Shown here: positions 9,520 through 18,461 of the stretch, one piece after another
How positions within the stretch are numbered: the first letter of the stretch is position 1
Layout: every line of letters begins with the position of its first letter
Assembly: GCF_007744675.1 (NCBI RefSeq)
Contig: NZ_CP036269.1
Location: 1,131,501-1,195,500 of the forward strand
Source: Gimesia alba
Lineage (GTDB): Bacteria > Planctomycetota > Planctomycetia > Planctomycetales > Planctomycetaceae
Length of the DNA stretch: 64,000 nt
Direction of reading: 5' to 3'
Translations under genes and position numbers: made by a program
The notes under the pieces: model-generated
Database searches by the model: none
What the model saw: the letters and a program-made list of their open reading frames with translations, nothing else
Told to the model about the DNA's origin: nothing

Positions 9520-10866
9520 ATGTATGGTCGATTATTGCTGCCAGAACTTCAGGTGATGCTGAACGAAAATGATACGGAAGGTGTCAAGGAGTTTTGTGAT
9601 GCCCTCTATCCCGCCGTCACAGCGGAAATTCTGGAAGAGCTGAACAGCCAGGATGTGTGGCGCGTGCTGGCCTGTAGTACTCCCGAGAAGCAGGCCGAGA
9701 TTTTTCAGTTTCTCGCGTTACCGCAACAGATTGAAATTGTGGGCGTGATTGACCGGGAGCCTCTCTCCAAGCTGATCGAAGAGATGGCACCTGACGACCG
9801 GGTCGACCTGTTGTCGCGGATGGACGATGATCACGTCGAAGAGCTCCTGCCGCTAATTGCGCAGGCAGAGCGGCGGGATATCCGCAAGCTGCTCTCCTAT
9901 CCGGAAGACAGTGCCGGCGCGATTATGACGACCGAATATGCGTCGCTTCCGGAAAATATTTCCGTGTCGCAGGCACTGGAAAGATTGCGTCTGCAGGCAC
10001 CGGATAGTGAAATTATTTCCTATATCTATGTCGTTGATGAGGGGCGTCGATTACAGGGGATCGTTTCATTGCGAGAATTGATCTTTGCCCGTCCCACACG
10101 TCCTCTGTCGGAGTTGATCAATCGGGATGTGATTTCCGTACGTGTGGATGATGACCAGGAATTTGTCGCACAGCAGATGGCAAAATATGACTTCGTGGCG
10201 ATTCCTGTCGTCGATCGTCAAAATCAACTGGTCGGGATTGTCACGCACGACGATGCGATCGACATTATGCAGGAAGAGGCAACGGAAGATACGTATCGTC
10301 TGGCTGCGGTCGAGCCCTTGGAAGACAGTTATTTGTCTACCTCGGTCAAGACTGTGATTCAGAAACGAATTGGCTGGCTGATTTTTCTGCTGGTTCCCTC
10401 ATTTCTGGCAGCAAAGGTCCTCGAGCATTACGAAGCGATCTCAGATAAATACGAATGGCTGGTGTTGTTTATCCCGCTGATTCTCGCCAGTGGGGGAAAT
10501 GCGGGTTCACAGTCGGCGACGTTGATCATTCGTGCGATGGCACTGGAGTCGAACATTCAGCAAGGGGATTTACGTGCCTTATTACGAAAAGAGCTACAGC
10601 TGGGGTTACTGCTGGGAAGTGGACTCGCTTTGATCAGTTTTTTCATCTCCTGGGCGTTTACGGCTCAATTGATTCAGGCGTCTGTCGTAGGTCTGGCTGT
10701 ATTTTTAGTCGTACTGATGGGGATTTCGGCAGGGGGGATGCTGCCGATGGGGTTCCGGCGCTTAGGGATGGACCCGGCTTTGATGTCGAACCCGTTTATT
10801 ACCGCACTGGTTGATATCCTGGGCCTGATCATCTATTTTCAGGTCGCCATGTATCTGGTCAGCTGA
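9520..10866 (+). CDS. mgtE: Magnesium transporter MgtE
   Basis: A 448-residue MgtE-family Mg2+ channel. The order is a cytosolic MgtE N domain (about residues 25-130, with 'MAPDDRVDLLSRMDDD' and 'LLSYPEDSAGAIMT'), a pair of CBS domains (about 135-255), a connecting plug helix, and five predicted membrane segments (about 285-447). The pore motif region 'PLILASGGNAGSQSATLIIRA' is intact. CBS and N domains close the pore when cytosolic Mg2+ is high. No M-box leader was recognised in the 115-base gap upstream. It runs convergently into the MutS-like gene, leaving only 17 bases between stops. Confidence 0.95.
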   Translation: MYGRLLLPELQVMLNENDTEGVKEFCDALYPAVTAEILEELNSQDVWRVLACSTPEKQAEIFQFLALPQQIEIVGVIDREPLSKLIEEMAPDDRVDLLSRMDDDHVEELLPLIAQAERRDIRKLLSYPEDSAGAIMTTEYASLPENISVSQALERLRLQAPDSEIISYIYVVDEGRRLQGIVSLRELIFARPTRPLSELINRDVISVRVDDDQEFVAQQMAKYDFVAIPVVDRQNQLVGIVTHDDAIDIMQEEATEDTYRLAAVEPLEDSYLSTSVKTVIQKRIGWLIFLLVPSFLAAKVLEHYEAISDKYEWLVLFIPLILASGGNAGSQSATLIIRAMALESNIQQGDLRALLRKELQLGLLLGSGLALISFFISWAFTAQLIQASVVGLAVFLVVLMGISAGGMLPMGFRRLGMDPALMSNPFITALVDILGLIIYFQVAMYLVS

Positions 10867-10883
10867 GTGCCTCTCGGACGGCG

Positions 10884-12734
10884 TTATGAAGGTTCGTGTT
10901 CCGTTTCCGTTTTGACATCTTTCAGTACGATGCCCATCATCTTCATCAGTTCCAGGGCGTTGCTATGCTTGACGACGCCTGGCTGCATGCGGTAATCGAA
11001 GGTCATTTTGCCATCAATCAGCTGGTCTTCAAAATGCACGTTCTTTGCCTGTGTGCCAAACTGAGCGGTGATTTCGGTTAAAGCGAGGTCATGTGTCGTG
11101 ACAATGCCGATGCCTCCCCGTTCGATCAGGGTTTCAATCACGCTTTGGGCCCCGATCCGACGGTCGTGTGAATTCGTGCCCTGTAGAATTTCATCCAGTA
11201 GAAACAGAACCGGCATCGGCTTATCTGCCAGGTGGACGACGGCAGAAAGTCGTGCGACGGACTGATAAAACAGCGAGGCACCCTGTTGCAGCGAGTCCTG
11301 CACCCGCATCGCGGTTCCCGCCTGCATGGGAGAGACGGTCAGGCGGGTCGCTCGTACCGGGGCGCCTGTCATCGCCAGCACAAAGTTCGTTCCGACGGTT
11401 CGCATCAAGGTGCTCTTGCCCGACATGTTTGAGCCACTGATCATGAGTAGCCGATTTTCCGCGTTCAAGGTGACATCGTTACGGACGACCTGCTGCAAGG
11501 GGATCAGCGGGTGCCCTAAATCAACTCCCTCCAGCCGGGGGCCGTCAGCCTCTGTTTCCACAATCTCGGGAAACGGGTCTTGCGGGTGTTCGTACGCGTA
11601 GCCGGCCAGCGAGCAGAGTGCTTCGAATTCTCCCACAGCGGAGAGCCATTCAGGGCAATGCGGGCCGACATGTTTTAACCAGCGATCAATGGCAAACATG
11701 TAATGAAAGGGAATTCCCAGCAGCACCGCCAGCGGGGCGGAAAACTGGTTGCGAAAACAGTTGTTGAGCCCCTGAATCTGTCGTCGTAACTGGGCAATCG
11801 ATCGCGAAGGGGGAACGCCGTCTGTCTGCAGCGCTGTCACGATCGCTTTTAAGTGCGGAGATTCAAATTGTCGTTGTTCAATCAGAGACAGAACATCGGA
11901 GAGAACGGATAAGCCGTCGCGGACTTCATCGGTCTGGTTCAATAATTCGCGAATGCGGGGACCAATGAAAAACAGCAGGCAGACCTGGATGATAATTGCC
12001 ACGCATATCGGCGCGATTCCGCTATACGAGAGCAGCCAACTGACGACGGATAACGCGGCGAAGCCACCTGTGATCATGGAGGCCCATTTCAATACAGCGG
12101 GGACTTCGGTCAGCGGCTGCTTGACCCATTCCGCAAGATGAGTCTGTTCAATGTCGCTATGAGTTTCCGCTTCCAGCAATTCCAGTTCTTCGCGGAAGTC
12201 CAATTCGTTGCGCAGTTCTTCAACAGACTCTTGCCGCTGCTTGATTTCATCTGTGGTCGCGGGAGACAGCAGCCAGCGTGCTAAGGTTTCTTCTCCCAGT
12301 TTCGTGCGAGCACTGCAGATGAGTTGAAACAGGGAGCCACGTCCCAGCAGGTCGAGGTCGCCGGCATACATGTGCTCGGGATCATAAAATTCGTCTCCCG
12401 TCGGGCGGACGTCGATCCACTGGTCGTTCAGCCGGTCCAGAGAGGTTTTGTAGTAGGTTTCTGCCTGTCGCGCCTGCTTCAGGCGGCGGATACAGCGGGC
12501 GTGTAAGATAACGAGAATCACAAAGCTCAGCACCGGGAGTCCGATCCACTTCAGGCTGAGGAGTCCCCAGATTGTGGAGGCCATCAAAATAGCAATCGCG
12601 GCCAGGAAGAGCAGGCCTCTGAAGGTCGAAAACTGGTCACTTTGTTTAACCAGTGCCCGTACCTTGCTTGCCCGGCTTTCGAGCCGTTGCTCATATTCTG
12701 ACTGGGGATTCTGTTGGATTGGGGAAGGTTGCAT
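10884..12734 (-). CDS. Membrane-anchored MutS-family ATPase
   Basis: This 616-residue protein carries the MutS domain V ATPase at its C-terminus: Walker A 'GSNMSGKST' (residues 434-442) and Walker B 'LFLLDEI' (510-516), followed by 'GTNSHDRR' and the 'THD' switch. It lacks the mismatch-recognition and connector domains of MutS. Instead it has two hydrophobic regions, at about residues 39-80 and 220-258, that should form membrane hairpins. Such proteins are known in planctomycetes and Bacteroidetes as MutS-related, with unestablished function, so I give no gene symbol. A role in mismatch repair is doubtful because the recognition domain is missing. Confidence 0.85.
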   Translation of the reverse strand: MQPSPIQQNPQSEYEQRLESRASKVRALVKQSDQFSTFRGLLFLAAIAILMASTIWGLLSLKWIGLPVLSFVILVILHARCIRRLKQARQAETYYKTSLDRLNDQWIDVRPTGDEFYDPEHMYAGDLDLLGRGSLFQLICSARTKLGEETLARWLLSPATTDEIKQRQESVEELRNELDFREELELLEAETHSDIEQTHLAEWVKQPLTEVPAVLKWASMITGGFAALSVVSWLLSYSGIAPICVAIIIQVCLLFFIGPRIRELLNQTDEVRDGLSVLSDVLSLIEQRQFESPHLKAIVTALQTDGVPPSRSIAQLRRQIQGLNNCFRNQFSAPLAVLLGIPFHYMFAIDRWLKHVGPHCPEWLSAVGEFEALCSLAGYAYEHPQDPFPEIVETEADGPRLEGVDLGHPLIPLQQVVRNDVTLNAENRLLMISGSNMSGKSTLMRTVGTNFVLAMTGAPVRATRLTVSPMQAGTAMRVQDSLQQGASLFYQSVARLSAVVHLADKPMPVLFLLDEILQGTNSHDRRIGAQSVIETLIERGGIGIVTTHDLALTEITAQFGTQAKNVHFEDQLIDGKMTFDYRMQPGVVKHSNALELMKMMGIVLKDVKTETEHEPS

Positions 12735-12856
12735 CGAGTTAATAATTCATCGAAAACGCTGATTGGGTAAAGCTCACTTCTAACCGATTGAACGGTTCAA
12801 TACCAGCGTAAACAGAAGTGAAATGTGAATTGCAATGAGTCTGTGTACAGAGTAAA

Positions 12857-12963
12857 ACTAGTAGAGTTTCATTATTAAATATTGGGTTGATAAATACAAC
12901 GAGAGTGCGACAACGGAGCACGTCAACAACACCCCCAACCCTCAATTTCTAGCTTGACAAAGC
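12857..12963. repeat. Tandem 107-bp repeat, copy 1
   Basis: First unit of a direct duplication upstream of the MutS-like gene. It begins ACTAGTAGAGTTTCATTATT and ends GACAAAGC. It differs from copy 2 at about nine positions, so the duplication is not recent. Each unit contains GGGTTG and CCCAACCC segments that could pair imperfectly. Confidence 0.9.
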
Positions 12964-13071
12964 ACTAGTGGAGTTTCATTTTTAAATATTGGGTTGATAA
13001 ATATAACGAGAGTACGACAACGGAGCACGTCAACAATACTCCCAACCCTTCAATTTCTAGCTTGAGAAAGC
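12964..13071. repeat. Tandem 107-bp repeat, copy 2
   Basis: Second unit, directly abutting copy 1, beginning ACTAGTGGAGTTTCATTTTT. It carries one extra T (CCCTTCAAT against CCCTCAAT). No open frame runs through both units. Confidence 0.9.
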
Positions 13072-13118
13072 ACCAGATAACGTTTCTGATATTCGAATGC
13101 CTCTTGGCAAATGGAAGA

Positions 13119-13206
13119 AACCGGGGCTAACGCCCTTCGGCTAATAAGTCATTCCGGTTGGGAAATCACCAAAAACCGGATCAGCCGCACGGCGTTAGCC
13201 GCGGTT
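13119..13206. repeat. REP-like nested hairpin element
   Basis: An 88-base imperfect palindrome. Outer arms of 16 bases (AACCGGGGCTAACGCC at 13119-13134 and GGCGTTAGCCGCGGTT at 13191-13206) match with one exception. Inner pairs follow: CGGCT/AGCCG and CCGGTT/AACCGG. The layout resembles the short dispersed REP/BIME-type hairpins of planctomycete genomes. There is no transposase in the window. Confidence 0.8.
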
Positions 13207-13309
13207 AATGCCGATCTCGATAAGGTTACAATCATGAGAATCGCACTCAAAACCAATTAATGAACGCTACCCAGGCATCAATTCTATTTCCTAACAGCGG
13301 AGCCCTGCC

Positions 13310-14182
13310 ATGCATCCAATGCCCGTTATTGATACTCATCACCATCTCTGGGATTTGGATCTGTTTGACCTGCCCTGGCTCGAATTACCCGGCATGGATC
13401 CACTGCGGTGCAGTTTTCGCATGGATGATTATCTGGAAGCGACGCAGAACTGTCAGATCGAAAAGTCGGTGTATATGGAAGTCAATGTCCACCCGGACCT
13501 GCATCAACAGGAGGCGCGAGCTGTTCTGGAGTTGTGCAGTCAGGCTGACAATCCGCTGGCCGGTGCGGTGATAGGCGGCAGGCCGGGAGAAGCAAGCTTC
13601 AGCAAGTACCTCGAAGAGTTTGCCGACAACCCATTCTTAAAAGGGGTCAGGACTATTTTACACGATCCGGATCGGCCGCGGGGCATGTGTTTACAGCCAC
13701 AGTTCAAACAGAACATTCAACTGCTGGGCGAGCATGGCTTGAGTTTTGATTTGTGTATGCGGCCGGCCGAAATTCAGGACGCGGTCGAACTGGTCGACGC
13801 CTGCCCGAAGACGCGGTTTATCGTCGATCATTGCGGCAATATGAGCGTGCAGCCTGATCAGCAGGTGGATCGAGCTGCCTGGGAAAACGGCATGCGACAG
13901 ATGGCAGAGCGCGAACAGGTGATGTGCAAGATTTCCGGAATCGTCGCGACCGCCACGAAAGGGAAATGGCAGCCCGAAGATCTAAAACAGAATATTGACT
14001 TCTGTCTGGACACATTCGGGGAAGACCACGTCTTCTTCGGCGGCGACTGGCCGGTCTGCACCATGACGTCCTCGTACGAGTCCTGGCTCAACGCGCTGAA
14101 ATGGATCGTCCAGGACCGATCAGAAACGTTTCAGCGGAAGTTGTTTCACGACAATGCAGAAACGTTTTATCGTTTGAGTTGA
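13310..14182 (+). CDS. Amidohydrolase-2 family metal-dependent hydrolase
   Basis: A 290-residue TIM-barrel hydrolase of the Amidohydrolase_2 class (related to L-fuconolactonase and 2-pyrone-dicarboxylate lactonase). It opens with the metal-binding 'DTHHHLWD' (residues 7-14). A 'DHCGN' element in the middle supplies a further His, and the C-terminal 'GGDWPVC' supplies the catalytic Asp. There is no signal peptide, so it is cytosolic. The substrate cannot be told from sequence; a sugar lactone is plausible by family. A secreted hypothetical follows after 63 bases and may be co-transcribed. Confidence 0.85.
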   Translation: MHPMPVIDTHHHLWDLDLFDLPWLELPGMDPLRCSFRMDDYLEATQNCQIEKSVYMEVNVHPDLHQQEARAVLELCSQADNPLAGAVIGGRPGEASFSKYLEEFADNPFLKGVRTILHDPDRPRGMCLQPQFKQNIQLLGEHGLSFDLCMRPAEIQDAVELVDACPKTRFIVDHCGNMSVQPDQQVDRAAWENGMRQMAEREQVMCKISGIVATATKGKWQPEDLKQNIDFCLDTFGEDHVFFGGDWPVCTMTSSYESWLNALKWIVQDRSETFQRKLFHDNAETFYRLS

Positions 14183-14245
14183 CCCTTTTCAACCCCCTAT
14201 TGTGAGTTGATCTGTAAGCTGATTCTGTACCAGGGAGGCAGGAAT

Positions 14246-15148
14246 ATGAGACGAATGATTTTCGCGGGCCTGATTCTGATGATTCTGCCCCAGGTGGCAT
14301 TCACGGAAGAGATCGATGCAGCAGCGGGAGACGCGCTGATGAAGCTGAATGGTGACTTCATTAATGCGCACACGGCCGCCCGAAAGTTGGACCTCGCGTC
14401 TGGCGGGCCGATCATTCTGCTTAAAGATGGCAAGCTTGTGCTGATTCGCAACGGGCAGGAAACGACGTCAGAAATTCTGCTTTCCCGGTACGATACGCTC
14501 AAAGTCTTTGCCCATATGCCGGTCGCGATCTACCTCATGCTCGGCCCACCCGGCGCCGGCAAGCTCGACACGCAACGCCTGCAACAACTGGCTGAGTATC
14601 ACGGAAAGATCGACCGGGTCGAGAAACAGCTCGATCACATGGGGCTCGAAGGCGAAAAACTCAATCGGCAGAAACAGCTTCTGGCGGGTTCGAAGCAGTT
14701 CCTGGAGAAGGTGATTCAACAGCAGCAGTTCAGCACCGAGGAGCTGCATGCTTTCACGCGGAGTATGCTGCCGATGATTCAAGCGAATATTGCCGGAGCA
14801 GCGGCGAGCCAACTTGATGCCATGCATCGGCAGGTCATGGCCTGGAAAAAAGAAATGACGCCTGAAGAATGGCAGAAACTACGCGTCTCGGTGAAAGGCG
14901 CCGTACTGGCCCGCGAGGGCAATCTGGCCATGCAGTATTTTGAGCGTCTGTTGAATCTCAAGGGACCCGGCATGCGGCTCATATACATGGAGCGTTATGT
15001 GCCACCGACACCCATGTTGACCTTGCTGGCGACCCGCTCCGTCGATCGCGGTATCAGCATCGCCTTTTTCGACAATCCCGACCGCATGTTCCGCGACGTC
15101 CTGGCAGACGCCGCGGCGGAGCACATCAAGAAGATGAACTTCGATTAG
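14246..15148 (+). CDS. Secreted hypothetical protein
   Basis: I do not recognise this 300-residue protein. The start ATG at 14246 is fixed by GGGAGG at 14233-14238 and by a signal peptide (about residues 1-20, 'MIFAGLILMILPQVAFT'). The open frame extends to 14207 but without signal features. The mature part has a beta-like N-terminal segment ('IILLKDGKLVLIRNGQE'), then Gln/Leu/Lys-rich helices at about 100-200 with coiled-coil character, and a final alpha/beta portion. Probably periplasmic. Confidence 0.72.
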   Translation: MRRMIFAGLILMILPQVAFTEEIDAAAGDALMKLNGDFINAHTAARKLDLASGGPIILLKDGKLVLIRNGQETTSEILLSRYDTLKVFAHMPVAIYLMLGPPGAGKLDTQRLQQLAEYHGKIDRVEKQLDHMGLEGEKLNRQKQLLAGSKQFLEKVIQQQQFSTEELHAFTRSMLPMIQANIAGAAASQLDAMHRQVMAWKKEMTPEEWQKLRVSVKGAVLAREGNLAMQYFERLLNLKGPGMRLIYMERYVPPTPMLTLLATRSVDRGISIAFFDNPDRMFRDVLADAAAEHIKKMNFD

Positions 15149-15178
15149 AATGTCGAGTGTGTGATCTGTTGTGATTTT

Positions 15179-15198
15179 ACTACCACGAAAAACACGAA
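15179..15198 (+). repeat. Short dispersed repeat, copy 1
   Basis: ACTACCACGAAAAACACGAA, a perfect 20-base match to 15969-15988. Lies just after the secreted hypothetical gene. Confidence 0.75.
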
Positions 15199-15407
15199 TT
15201 CAAGAATAAAAGGGGGCAGAAAAATAAAAGGCCTTTTCCTGTCCATTCATACCAAAACCCCCAAAAAGCGATTTTGCCTTCACTGTCTCATGGGAATTTC
15301 TTCGTATCTACTCGGCATTCAGTATTGAAAACTTTCGAGCCGAACACTCCAATAGAGTTAGACGCTTTACTTCGATTCGCATTCTGGAATGCAAAGGAGA
15401 TGTTCCG

Positions 15408-15749
15408 ATGTTTCACAAGTCTCAAATGGATTCATACAACCACAAGTTTCCTTATGATACACAAGGATTTGTGCCCCACCCCGGCGATCATTGGCGGGAC
15501 ATGAATTTTGAGGAGGAAGGGCTCGATCCTGACGAGGAGGGGATCTCTCTGGAAGAACACGACCGCCGCGTTGCCTATCTCAATTCCACTTGGTGGCCGG
15601 AGGTCCTAAAGCGCGTGGAGGAGGAGAAGCAACGCTTGGAAATTGAGCACGGGGAAACCTTCGCCAAACATTGGAAGCACGTATTGGAAGTTCCTACGTC
15701 CCACCCTCACGGCTTCGGTGTGGGCAATCAAGACACCGGGACGGACTAG
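15408..15749 (+). CDS. Small hypothetical protein
   Basis: A 113-residue acidic protein without recognised domain. The start has AAAGGAGATG immediately upstream (SD at about 15394-15399, ATG at 15408). The composition is coding-like: Asp/Glu-rich centre ('EEEGLDPDEEGISLEEHDRR'), Trp-containing helix ('STWWPEVLKRVEEEKQRL'), and His-containing tail. Soluble, no signal. It sits between two stretches of non-coding, repeat-bearing DNA, so it may be accessory. Confidence 0.6.
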   Translation: MFHKSQMDSYNHKFPYDTQGFVPHPGDHWRDMNFEEEGLDPDEEGISLEEHDRRVAYLNSTWWPEVLKRVEEEKQRLEIEHGETFAKHWKHVLEVPTSHPHGFGVGNQDTGTD

Positions 15750-15796
15750 GGATCCAATTGGATCAGTCGCAGATTAAAAGGGGGCAGGCGCAGATT

Positions 15797-15840
15797 AAAA
15801 GGGGTCGGGACTCTTTGATTATAGGTTCCTGACCCCTTTT
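15797..15840. repeat. Inverted repeat of the AAAAGGGGTC family
   Basis: Arms AAAAGGGGTCGGGA (15797-15810) and TCCTGACCCCTTTT (15827-15840) pair with one mismatch around a 16-base loop. The right arm ends in four T residues, so it could also work as a weak terminator for the hypothetical gene upstream. Confidence 0.65.
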
Positions 15841-15968
15841 ACGGTCTCCGGTCTTTTACGGTCTCTGTATTTAAACCAGCACCGTCGGACAAGCCGAGCG
15901 GTGGCACACAGGAACGTTTCCCCGTCTGTGGGATCGTGTTCAATGGTGTGATTGTAATTGGATTGATG

Positions 15969-15988
15969 ACTACCACGAAAAACACGAA
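15969..15988 (+). repeat. Short dispersed repeat, copy 2
   Basis: Second perfect copy of the 20-base sequence at 15179-15198, in the same orientation, 790 bases away. The small hypothetical gene (15408-15749) lies between the copies. Confidence 0.75.
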
Positions 15989-16749
15989 CACGCGAAAAGA
16001 ACGAGTTCTCTGTCAATTCGTCGCTGTTCCATTCAGCCGTTGGTGCGGTATGTTCATCTGAGAGGGGCTGGTGATATCTGGTAGGATTGGTTTGCCGCTG
16101 ATTTGTTTTCGCACTCTGGTTGCAAACGGCGGTTGGTGCCGCGCTGCTCACTTTTTTGCAGGCCGCGCTGGTTCCATTTACGCGGTGATTTGAAATTGAA
16201 TGTCGCCAGGCGGGCGGCCACATAGGGCCGCTCCCTACTTTTTGCGGAAGAAATCATGTTTGTGAAAAAGATCATCGTCAATGGCGTGGGTGAGTCAAGG
16301 GGCGTCCGCATATTTTCTTTAGGATCGTCATGTGATCTCCTGGGATCGTTCTATGAAGCTCTGGGATTGCGGAGTGAAGGCCTGCGATGTCGTTTGATAA
16401 CTGAGGTGCGGGTGAGTAGTGGTTTGGAAAATCGTGCTAAAACGAGTGGGTTTTATGGTGCCGGTTTTTTCAGTGATTCAGATACTTCAGCTGAACCAGT
16501 AGTGTTTTCGCGCGCGACGCTAACTACGCTACATCATTTTAGAGGGCGCGAGGCGGTCAAGATGAATTTATTCAGCAGAGCGCGATGAAGGTTCAGACGT
16601 GAAGATGCTGTATTGGTTTCGAAGAGGAATGATACGCGCGGGACGGGGGCTGAATTGACGTTGATATCGTGCCAACAATAGAAAAGCCAGACATGAAAGG
16701 GGAAGAATCAGCGGGTGTATGAACGCAAACCCTGCCCCCTTTTGTGGCG

Positions 16750-18162
16750 TTATGATCGTTCCGGCTCGAAGTCTTCCTGGAAATCGTCATGGTCGATCAT
16801 ATCCAGACTGGGGCCGCCGTCTTCTTTGAGATCTTTCGAGCGATAATAGATTTTGATCGGAATCTCTTTGAACGGGAGCTGTTCCCGCAGGACGCCGCTG
16901 AGGTAGCGTTTCCAGGAGTCGGTAAAGAGTTTCGAATCGTTACACTTCAGAACAATCGTCGGTGGTTCTGTTGCGACCTGGGTGGCGTAGAAAATTTTGG
17001 GACGACGGTTTTTGGAATAGGGAGGCTGATTATTCTGGATCGCCGCTCGGACAATTTTATTCAGTCGTCCCGTCGAAACGCGAATGCGGGATTGTTTATA
17101 AATCGTCTGAGCCAGGTTGATGACTTGTTTAATGTTTCGTGAATCGCGGGCGGTTACGAATGCCACGGGGGCATGCCGCATGGTGCGGAATTGTGAGGTC
17201 AGATATTCATCCCATTTTTCAGAGGTCATCTTACTCTCGCGGCCCAGGTCCCATTTATTGATCACGAAGATGCAAGGCTTATAATTCTCTTCAATTTCGG
17301 TGACGAGCTGCTTGTCGACTTTGGAAATTGTTTGCTGCGAATCAAAAAACATCAGTACGACATTGGCGCGGCGGATGCTGCGTTTGGCGCGGGCTAAACC
17401 GTAAAATTCGATGTCATTCGCGAGGCTTTTGCGTTTGCGTACGCCGGGAGTATCAATGGCGAGAAATGATTTGTCGTCGAATTCAAATCGAATATCCACA
17501 CTGTCGCGCGTGGTGCCGGCAACTTCGCTGACGATCATGCGTTCGGATTCCGCAAGGGCATTGATGAACGTGCTTTTGCCAACGTTGCGGCGGCCGACGA
17601 TGGCAATTTTCAACTCGGGTTCGGCTGAAAGTGTTTCGCCTTCCGTTTCTTCAAACTCTTCGGCGGGAGGCAGTTGATCCAATAATGCCTGGATCAATTC
17701 GTTACGGTTCCGATTTCCTTTGACGCTGGTTAAGACCACCGGGGCATTTGTCAGGCGAAAGAACTGAGCCGCTTCGTCATCGGTTTTTGTTGAGTCGCAT
17801 TTGTTGATGCAGAGGATCTTCGGTTTTTCGATCGACCTGAGTCTCTGAGCGACTTCTTCATCGAGGTGGGCCAGGCCCATGGTGCCGTCAACGACAAACA
17901 GAATCAGATCGGCCTCATCAATGCCGACCTGAATCTGGCGTTCAATATCTTCCGAGAGGTCGTCGCTGTCGGTGATTCCAATTCCGCCGGTATCCACCAG
18001 TTCGAAGTAGCGATCTTTTTCATGAACCAGGTACGTAACCCGATCGCGGGTCACACCGGCTGTCGGGTCGACAATGGCGACACGGTGACCGGCAAGCCAG
18101 TTGAAAATCGAACTTTTGCCTACATTGGGTCGGCCCACGATGGCAATTTTTGGTACGGCCAT
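16750..18162 (-). CDS. der: Ribosome-assembly GTPase Der (EngA)
   Basis: A 470-residue GTPase with two consecutive G domains, the hallmark of Der. Domain 1 has 'GRPNVGKSS' (residues 10-18), 'DPTAGVTRDR' and 'DTGG', with 'NKCD'. Domain 2 has 'GRRNVGKST' (about 194-202), 'VAGTTRDSVD', 'DTPG' and 'NKWD'. A KH-like C-terminal domain follows ('RIRVSTGRLNKIVRAAI'). It acts in 50S subunit maturation in the cytosol. The C-terminus has an acidic tail. The start ATG at 18162 follows an AGAAA-type site. Confidence 0.97.
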   Translation of the reverse strand: MAVPKIAIVGRPNVGKSSIFNWLAGHRVAIVDPTAGVTRDRVTYLVHEKDRYFELVDTGGIGITDSDDLSEDIERQIQVGIDEADLILFVVDGTMGLAHLDEEVAQRLRSIEKPKILCINKCDSTKTDDEAAQFFRLTNAPVVLTSVKGNRNRNELIQALLDQLPPAEEFEETEGETLSAEPELKIAIVGRRNVGKSTFINALAESERMIVSEVAGTTRDSVDIRFEFDDKSFLAIDTPGVRKRKSLANDIEFYGLARAKRSIRRANVVLMFFDSQQTISKVDKQLVTEIEENYKPCIFVINKWDLGRESKMTSEKWDEYLTSQFRTMRHAPVAFVTARDSRNIKQVINLAQTIYKQSRIRVSTGRLNKIVRAAIQNNQPPYSKNRRPKIFYATQVATEPPTIVLKCNDSKLFTDSWKRYLSGVLREQLPFKEIPIKIYYRSKDLKEDGGPSLDMIDHDDFQEDFEPERS

Positions 18163-18461
18163 GATTTTACGTTTTTCTAAAGAAATCGTTTTCAGTTGGA
18201 ATCGGCGGGGATTGGGTTTGCTCGCTTGATTTCCAGACCCGGGGCTTGTATCCCTGAGTGTGCTGGTATCAGAATCTTTTGAGCGCCCGTCGATTCGGAG
18301 TTTTTCTCTGTGCTGATGCCGGGCGGCAAGAAACAGAACTCTGCAATCCGTCTTATGACGGTGATGGCATATTATGCGGCTGAGTCATATATCCATAGAA
18401 TATCCAGTTAGCGGACGATTGTTAATCAACTGGAGCATTGCGTTTGGGAACTTCCGGCTAA

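Larger units (their letters stand above)
15750..16749. other. Non-coding, repeat-bearing region between the small hypothetical and der
   Basis: About 1 kb with no gene I can defend. Open frames here have unnatural composition and no ribosome site. The stretch holds the sequence ACTACCACGAAAAACACGAA (15969-15988), which also occurs at 15179-15198. AAAAGGGGGCAG or its variants occur at 15209, 15776 and 15797, and in inverted form near 16731. It looks like an area of decayed sequence and dispersed short repeats. Confidence 0.55.

Noticed and set aside
15819-16223. 134-codon minus-strand frame
   Set aside because: Runs through the inverted repeat and dispersed repeat; amino-acid composition is not protein-like.
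16256-16588. 110-codon frame before der
   Set aside because: No ribosome site, no domain, atypical composition, in a decayed repeat-rich area.
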